A stretch of DNA of 64,000 bases, taken from the NCBI GenBank assembly GCA_030686995.1, contig CM060708.1:102058523-102122522 (forward strand). Reading direction: 5' to 3'. Positions 56,082 through 64,000 of this stretch are shown one piece after another. This DNA is from Artemisia argyi. Lineage: Eukaryota; Streptophyta; Magnoliopsida; Asterales; Asteraceae. The notes beneath the pieces were generated by a model, which saw only the letters and a program-made list of their open reading frames with translations, did not search any database and was not told where the DNA came from. Made by a program: the position numbers and the translations under genes. How positions within the stretch are numbered: the stretch's first letter is position 1; each line of letters starts with the position of its first letter.

Positions 56082-59000
56082 CTAGTCTTCAAGCTCGATA
56101 ATTTTAACAACTGAAGCATCTCCCACTTTTTGACAGACCACAACTCGATCATGTGATTTGATCACTCCTGATGTCTTTCCATGGTCAAGTGCAACTTTTA
56201 GGACCGACTCATTTGTTGCACTTGTAGATTCAGCCTGAAAGCAATGTAGGTTAAATGAGTTGTGCCAGTAAAAAGAATGTCCCAGAATCAAGTGTTTTTT
56301 TTTTAGAACGGCAATTTTAACTATTTGACAACATTTACACCACAAATCTATCTCACATGTCCTAAGTTGAACCCACCATTTGGTTGGGGAGATTCTCACA
56401 CAACATGAGGTACCATTGGGACACAAGCCCTTTGGTAATTAAGAGTAATTATGGAAAGAACAAATGTTGTTCTGTGTTTCAATCACATGATATCCATGAA
56501 TATAGACGTGTCAAGTATTACCCCTTAACTAACAAATGGGTTGATTTGGTTATTTTATCTCCAACGGGACAAACGGGTAAAATCATAATCGTTACCTAAA
56601 ATCAGAACGAGCCAAACAGGTTGAAAGTCACCCACAGTTCAATTTTCATGAATCAACCTCCTAAACAACTTTACTCATAAAGTGCTAATATTACTTGAAG
56701 AATACATCTTTTGTAATCATATTCAAGAATACATTAATTAATTATAAAATTTTTATAATGGACAAAAGGAGTGTTGAGTTATGAGTGTTGGAAGAGGAAA
56801 AATTTAATGAATAAAGACCCAACTACTCTTTAGCAAGAGAAGCCAGAGAAAACTTGCAGATGGAAATTAATACTATGTTTATTTTGCAACAATTGCTAAT
56901 GAACAAATGTTGCATTTTTTCGGACAGAAAGAATATGTTTCATTTTGATAGAAAGTTAAATAGAGGATATATCTGAAACCGACTTTGGGGTTATTTAGAA
57001 GTATTTCCTCAATTACTCCATTTGTCCCAAGAAATTAAAGATTTCAAATTTAAGTGTCCGTCGTTGCTTTTTAACTATTTAATTTTACAACACTCTTGTG
57101 ATTATAGCTAAACAATACATTAGTAAATCTAGAGCATAAGAATGTATTGCAATAAAGAATTAAAAATCAGAACTCACAGGATGTCGGGGATCAGCAAGCA
57201 TGGGAAAAAGACCTCTGACAATAAGTGATTGCCTTGCCTACTCATCAATTCACAAAATTAACAATGCATCAGTTTAAACAATTGATATTGAGCAATTAGC
57301 AAACCCCAAAATAATATATACTATTAACTCACAAACAAACACAGCCAGTGGGAAGGGGGAGTTATATATAATAACTTGTACCTCAAACGCGCCACTGAAA
57401 CTCCACCGCAATTGATTAGTCTTTAGCCTGGGAATCACTACTGATATGACTGGCATTGTTGGCCTGTACTTTGCAATCAATCTGTGCATTCAATAAACAA
57501 ATTAAACAGATCCAAGATCGCTTCTTGTAAACAAGTGTAAAGAACGAAATCATTTTATTTGGACAATCTAAGTGGCAAACTACATCCTGAAGAGGATAAT
57601 GAACTATATCAAAACAAGGAGATAAAGTACTAAAGTAGAGGCGACCATTTTAAGCCATGAAATTTCTAGCTAAAACAAGAACATGTCAAACGGGTTGAAA
57701 GTCACCAAATTCTATTTTTAATGCATAAAAGCTCTTTAAACGTATTTTTCAGAAAAAAAAATTATAATTGTGATATTATTGGTATAGTAACTTCAGCATT
57801 AATAATTTATAACAGATAGACAAAAAAACGTTTGCATGTCAACCCACCCTGCCTGATTTGACCAGGAAAAAAATGATTTTTTTTCCCATTAGTCAACCCG
57901 CCTGACCCCCATGTTGTCAAGTTTAAGATGATAATCAAGAACTCTATCACACATAGCACCGCATTAAATTTTATATACCTTGCAGCCCTTCCGGAAGATG
58001 TAAAGCAAATAATAACAGATGCCTTCACCTTAATAGCTGCACGTACCTAAGAAATGCATCAAATATACAGATCAGGTCACTTCCATTAGAAACCCAATAA
58101 AATCAGGGAACTCTACAAGCAATGTTTATTCAGATACCGCTGATGATGCAATCGATTCCAGGTGAGTCATTGGTTCTCCAACATATTTGACAGTCTTCTT
58201 GAAGTACAAGTCTTGATTGAAAACCTTCTCTGCCTGCACGTAATAGTCAACATTGAATTTGTGTCTCTAATACATGCATAAACGTCAAGAAAACAAAGTA
58301 CTACCAAAAGCCAAATAATTCTTCTCAAGTATGTAAACATGTCTTACAGTAGAACAAAACTAGATGCCAGGTACCATTTGATATGTATTCAAATCAGAAG
58401 TGTAGGGTTTACAGTAGCTAAACTTCCACGTAGAGGTGGAAAATAGGACCCATGTCAATCTAGCTACTAATGGACCACTCATATGAGTCAAAATTTACCC
58501 AGACTGTATTTTGCTGAAGTACAACCTTTTAAATCGCGCATCAAAAAAACTATATTATTATTGCAACAATATAGTGTTTGGTTATCATATTTATCACATG
58601 CATTATTTATAAAAAAAAAGATACAAACTGGAAAAAAGCATTTGCAGGTCAACCTAACCATCCCCATACTGAAAAATTACCTGCTTGACATGAACCTATG
58701 TTGACAGTTACCCCACCAAATTTGCCACATTTACTACAACGATTAACATGTCAATCATTATAATTATCCTTGGTTAGTTTTGTGCGATACAGCTTGTGGA
58801 TAATCGGCATGCGAGAAATTACAAGATGAGATATGCTGGTTATGTTCATATTTAGCAAAGAAATTCACATCATCCAGGTATAACACAAGAAATTAGAATT
58901 TATAGGAAATGTTACCTCAGCACAAATTTTACCAACAATAGAAATTGTTTCAACAGGGTATAACCCACGCAGGGTCTCAGCCCCGAGAAGAATTGCATCA

Positions 59001-62000
59001 CTTCCTGCCAATGTATAGTTAAGAAAATATTAAGGATCCAAATATTGCATAAGTCCGCAAACAAAAGAATGCGTGGAGTTTGGCCCAATCTGACATGTTT
59101 ATACCCGTTACCGATCCCACCTAGTCTATTAATCAACATTAACTGTATGCAATCCTCAAATTGTGTATACAGGAATATGGAAAATAACTTCTGTAAATAA
59201 AATTACAATTGAACCAGCTCACCATCTAAAACAGCATTAGCAACATCAGTTGCTTCTGCACGAGTTGGTCTTAAATTATCAGTCATGCTATCCACAACAC
59301 GTGTAACCACGGCTGGTTTACCAGCCATGTTACACTTGTAAAGAGCAGCTTTCTGGAATAAAAACACCTGCACAAATAGTTGCTAGTCAGGTAAAGGTCG
59401 TACGAGAAAACAAAATAGAAAGAGGTTCTGCCTTCTATAAAGAGTTGCATTAATTTTCACACGGTTCAAGAATGAATTGCACATTACACGCATGCTTGTT
59501 AACAAATAAGGTACACAGGAGAAGATCTGAAATCTATCCACTTAGCATATCACAGCTGTATAAAAACAGAAAAATTATATAGGATCCTGGTATAATAAAG
59601 CAAAATAAACCTATGACACTCTCACTAAATAATTGTATACACCCGATCATCACAGAAGATACAGTGTTTGTACGCAGTATAATAAATGTTTGACTAATTA
59701 TCAAATAACTAATACGCCAATTAAGATGGCAGAACTGAGAATGCTGGAAGACCAATATCGTTAATATCTTGTAATGATTAATGAATGTCGATGCATGTGC
59801 TAGATTTGGTTTTGAAGATTTATGATTGAGTTAGGATATGAAGGGCCTATTGGTCTATTACATAGCATAATGGTATTATATATTCTACTAAATTGACTTG
59901 ATCCAATAAGCTGATCTACAAGCAAAAAACAACGATCACCCGACCAAACTAATTAGAACTTACTTTCTCAGGTGGAAGATCAATGCCAAGATTTCCACGG
60001 GAAAGGATAATACCATCTGCCTCTTGAAGGATCTCATCAAAGTGATTCAAACCCTGTCATAAATGAATAAAAATATTAAACATGATATGGAACTTAAACA
60101 TAGTAATCAGGGGTAACCAAAAATAAAAACAATCACCTCCACGTTTTCAATTTTAGCAAATATTTGGGTTTGACTAAGATCACCAAGCTTAGAAAGAAAC
60201 TCACGGGCCTGCATTTACAAATTAATTGATTAACAGTGATGGTATCATGGACGGAACTATGTAGGGTCAGGGGAGGGTCCCCCCCAAAAAAAAAAAAAAA
60301 ATTTGCGGCACCTAGTGTAAATATTATAGATTTTAGGGGTAATTTAGTTGAGGTTACAAACAAATCTCCGATTCGCCCCCCTCAAAATAAATTCGGCCCC
60401 CCCAAAAAAATGTTCAAGTTCCGTCTATGGATGGTATGAACCTAATGAAAAGGATAACTAGATAACAAAGAAAGAAAAGAACATTGTAATCCAATAATAC
60501 ATAAACAAGAGTAAAATCACACTCACTTCACGAACGTCTTCTGCATGTCGTGTGTATGATAATGAAAGAAAGTCAATTTTGTTTCGAACTCCCCATGTAC
60601 TGATGTTCTGAAATTGATGAAAGCTGTCATTAAAAGCACTATTCCAACTTACTGATCATCTGATTAACTTTCTAGTTTTTTTTTTGGGTAAAAAGAAGAT
60701 CCATAAATTGAAATAACAATGTAACAAACATGTACTGATGTTCTGAAATTGATGAAAGCTGTCATTAAAAGCACTATTCCAACTTACTGATCATCTGATT
60801 AACTTTCTAGTTTTTTTTTTGGGTAAAAAGAAGATCCATAAATTGAAATAACAATGTAACAAATATGGATATGCAAGGAAACAGTCATCTAACAGAAGAA
60901 AGACGCTTATGCATTTGAAGGCTATTACCACATTATAACAATGTCCATATGCCAGACAACTGTCTTCAGTAACATGAACACATCACAAGTAAGAAAGATT
61001 GAAAACAAAAAATGTCTCTTTTACGGTTTAAGGAGAGATAGACAAAAACTTATTATATGACTGTAACCAGATCGAGTTACATAAGGGCTTTTGAGACAAA
61101 TTAGCATCAGAGCATGAAGTTCTTAAAAGTTGAACCTTAACCGTAAAAATTAGCTGACCTCTTTATCCTTATCAGTCAAAGTAGGCAGATCAATATGAAT
61201 CTGAGAAGCATGCAAAGTGAACAAAGCCCCAGCCAAAGTTGCAGAATTCTTTATCTTGCAAACAACATCGACCCCTTCGATTTTATCAACCTGCTCATAT
61301 TAGAGCCCATACATAAATTCAGATTATACAGATTGTAATTCAACATTCATCAGTGTATGGTCGAAACTTTAATGTCAGCATAGACTACATGAGCAACAAA
61401 AGGCATGTTCTGTTTGTTTTTATTCCGCAAGACAAGTTTGCACATCATACCTCCAGCCAGACAGAGGTTGTTTCACTTCCTGTGAACAAGTATTGACCAA
61501 CAAAAATGGTGTCCCCTGTTTTCACAGCCTGCAAAGACCACATAAACAGCCTAATAAGTACAGAGTCCGCAAGAAGCACCCAAAATAATCTCCTAGGAAA
61601 ATTTCATGCCAAGTAGTCAACATTGCCTGTGAATAGTTTCTTGAAATTTTATTACTTCCCATGTGACCATGTGACAGTAGCATATTGTGAAATTACATAA
61701 CTACCCATCATCATGAGAAGGCTATACCTTAGCTAGGCCGGCGAAGTTGATTGGTAGTACTTGTGAAGAAGCTTCCTGACCTTCATCAGGAGTCAAAACA
61801 ACAACATCGTCTTGTTGAAGCGAAATAGCTTTCTCACTTTTATTAACCACCTGCATCTCAGCCCCAACTGTGTCGAGCATAACCTGCACGTAATACAAAT
61901 TATTCCATTTCTTAGCTAATACAGTTACATTGTTCTTCCTATGTTCCAATTTGCATCAGAAACTTGATTACAGCTATAAACTGAATGTTCCTATTCTATC

Positions 62001-63965
62001 ACACAGCCACCTTAGACTTATCTCAGTATAACGTCTTTGACCTGTATTTGTGCTGTAAAAGAGAACGATAACGAGCTGCTGAAATACAAATTTCAGTGCG
62101 CTTTAAGTGTTTCTTTCTACTTGGCCCATCCATGAAACATATGATGAGTTACACGCCTTAATTCCGCTTAACAAATACTCTATCTGTCCACCTAAGTTTA
62201 ATGATTAGGTTTCCCATATACCCCTTTATAAAAGTTACTAATTTACTAAACAAAATTGAAAGAAACAAATTCTCCATCCATGACTCTGTCCCAAATAATT
62301 GTCCACCACATAAAAACACACCATCGAAAAAAAAAACATAATCAATTCTCGCAATCTAGAGGATGATAATTTTACCCTTAGCCAATTTTTTAGAGTTTTG
62401 CAATTTATTACTATTAAGAGCAATAAGGTACACAAATATTTACTTTTAGCAAAATGACCTAATAAATACAATACTTAATGCAAAATACCCTGGCCAACTA
62501 TTTTCAATATGATAAACAAATACAGTATTTACATATTGCGGAATGACCACTTTACCCATAATCAATACACGTATTATACAGCTTACTTTTCACAAAATGA
62601 CAGGTTTACCCTTAACCAATAATACATACTTATTTTTAGAAGTAAACAAATATTTTGGTTGATACTTTATGGACAAGGGGTAAAACTATCATTCTACATT
62701 TCTACTAGATGAACGTTCTGATAATTACACTTTCCTTAAACCGTGTTTTCATTTTCACTTTTTGTCTAGTCGACAATCATTTTGAGCTGGATAGAGTATT
62801 TATTAATCTAATAATAAGCGAGAAAGAAGTGACATACAGCACAAAGCTTCTTAGTAGTCTTAATAGCATTCTTAAGATTCTCCAAAGTCTCTTGATGATA
62901 CTCACTGTCTCCCCATGAAAAATCAAATCTAGCAACTGCCCAAACACATAAATAATCAAAACCATAACCGAACAACATCAATAAACTAAGTTGTGTTTAT
63001 TTTTTCAAAAAGGTACTTTTTTTCTTTGTGCGTGCAGGCGCGCAAACGTTTCTTAAAAAGAGCGTTTCTTTTTTCCTCTTATATCTGCAAGTGCGCAAAT
63101 GTACGTTTCTGAAAGGGTTAACATACAAACAAGTCGTTGTACTCTGTGTTTTTGTTCACTTGAGTCACTTTACTATTTTTGCGGTTTTCTTAACTCGTCG
63201 TACTATCGAAAATTGGTAATTGAGACATTATCGAAACTAAACTTTTATAAAATGATCATTAATATCTTTTCGATAACCAAATGCCTCATATCCATTGGTT
63301 ACGTGTCTAAACCATGTGCCATGTTATTTGACAAGTCATTTACAACTCATTTTTATTAGTTGTTTTTTTAACAAAAAAGAAAAGTTTGTTAAATAATACT
63401 CCTAACTTCTAAAAAAATGAGTTGGAAGTAACATGTTGGATGAGATGACAAAAATTTTGACACTTTGAAAGGGCAACTTGTTGATTTGAGGTATCTGGTT
63501 TCGAAATGATTAATTTTTAAAATTAATGGGCTCATTAGCAAATTTTAATAATAGTTTTGATAGTACAGTGAGTCAAAAATCCATAAAAATAGTACACTTA
63601 ATTTTTGTACTCAAGGCTTTGGTCAGCCTTGGTCTAGCGGTATCTGAGTTGCCTACCAACCTAGAGGTTGTGGGTCAAGCCGAAAAATTTGGAGAAGTTT
63701 ATCAAAAATTTTGGGTTTATATAAGTTTATCATATTATAATAAACTTATATAAGCCCACAATTCTCAAAATAAGCGGGTATGAAATATAAGCCGAAACAA
63801 AAATAAGCTCATAAGCCACATATAAGCTTAAACAAACACCCCCAAATAGCATAAGTAACTGATCATACCAGACATGCCAGCTTTAAGACAACCAGAAATA
63901 ACATCAACAGGTCGAGAACGAGGTCCTAAAGTTCCCACAATTTTCGTCATCGCAGGAAAAAAACT
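56082..63965 (-). CDS. PK: Cytosolic pyruvate kinase (5' end beyond window)
   Basis: Fifteen exons on minus, all GT/AG with matching phases: 63965-63869, 62935-62838, 61883-61728, 61528-61451, 61290-61159, 60607-60527, 60208-60137, 60053-59964, 59367-59223, 59004-58916, 58233-58138, 58046-57979, 57481-57382, 57237-57178 and 56234-56082. From the Met at 63950 they give 499 aa, and an acceptor at 63966 implies one more upstream exon, as in other plant cytosolic PKs. Pyruvate kinase makes pyruvate and ATP from PEP and ADP in glycolysis. Motifs: [38 protein letters not shown] (catalytic Lys and acidic metal ligands), and the domain A/C '[19 protein letters not shown]'. The C terminus is KIIELED. 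No transit peptide is seen in the visible part. No frame damage; introns contain several transposon fragments. Confidence 0.95.
60246..60429. mobile_element. hAT-like MITE in a pyruvate kinase intron
   Basis: CATGGACGGAACT on the left faces the reverse complement of CATAGACGGAACT on the right. The 8-bp duplication GATGGTAT flanks it (60238-60245 and 60430-60437). Lies in the intron between the 60527 and 60208 exon borders. Confidence 0.8.
60594..60863. repeat. 135-bp tandem duplication across a splice acceptor
   Basis: The sequence from 60594 repeats at 60729 with a period of 135 bp and almost no change. It includes the acceptor AG and first bases of the pyruvate kinase exon that starts at 60607. 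Confidence 0.9.
62936..63868. other. First visible pyruvate kinase intron with SINE-like and MITE fragments
   Basis: About 63617-63690 resembles a tRNA-derived SINE head (CCTTGGTCTAGCGGTATC, then GAGGTTGTGGGTCAAGCC). It is followed at 63700-63842 by a truncated copy of the MITE family seen at 23912 (ending AAGCTTAAACAAACACCCC). No coding feature. Confidence 0.5.
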
Positions 63966-64000
63966 CTACAAAAAACATCATCAAAAAATTCAAAACATCG

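Noticed and set aside
63617..63690. tRNA gene in the pyruvate kinase intron
   Set aside because: The boxes look tRNA-like but no cloverleaf closes; a SINE head fits better.

Overview
The window looks like a plant nuclear genome segment, most likely a eudicot and probably Asteraceae. This rests on spliced plant genes, AT-rich DNA, plant-specific transposon families and PB1-like Mutator-associated genes; the family-level placement is inference. Two host genes are clear, both on the minus strand. One is a three-exon F-box PHLOEM PROTEIN 2-A13-like gene (19285-24586). The other is a cytosolic pyruvate kinase with 15 exons visible (56082-63965), whose first exon lies beyond the right edge. Nearly everything else is mobile DNA, much of it with ends that can be placed to the base.

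Left part (1-14.6 kb). The right-hand part of a Mutator-like element (MULE) carries a PB1-like gene and an AT-hook gene, and its right terminal repeat ends at 8945. It was broken by an LTR fragment (ends 262) and by a complete non-autonomous Ty3-type element (2159-8547, target duplication ACTTT). That element has near-identical LTRs, a gag-only ORF on the minus strand, a tRNA-Asp-type primer site, and LTRs packed with TGACGCCGTCA palindromes. It is followed by gene scraps with Helitron-like hairpins and a PADRE/DUF4228 pseudogene.

Middle (15-30 kb). A 2.3-kb foldback structure has arms built of a 20-bp minisatellite. A hAT-like element has an exact 8-bp target duplication. The PP2-A13 gene has introns holding a MIRNA-like hairpin, SINEs and a MITE. 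A PIF/Harbinger relic and a second PB1-like pseudogene follow.

30-42 kb. A complete Sirevirus-like Copia element (30083-41713, TSD TATAC, about 0.6% LTR divergence) has gag, pol and two further ORFs between pol and the 3' LTR. One of these sits behind an intron-like splice-site pair and the other behind a TATA-like box. A GC-rich palindrome recurs six times through the element, once inside gag.

42-56 kb. A complete 3.4-kb Pack-MULE (9-bp TSD AATATTTTA) carries a PB1-like pseudogene and a captured, frameshifted Dof zinc-finger gene. A TRIM element (TSD AGTAC) follows, then two Helitron-like elements lying almost end to end (47984-51884 and 51890-55657) with gene fragments and MITEs inside.

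The two host genes do not form a pathway. The most unusual material is in the retroelement cis-architecture (tRNA-Asp complementarity, repeated palindromes), the foldback minisatellite, the Dof Pack-MULE and the intronic hairpin.
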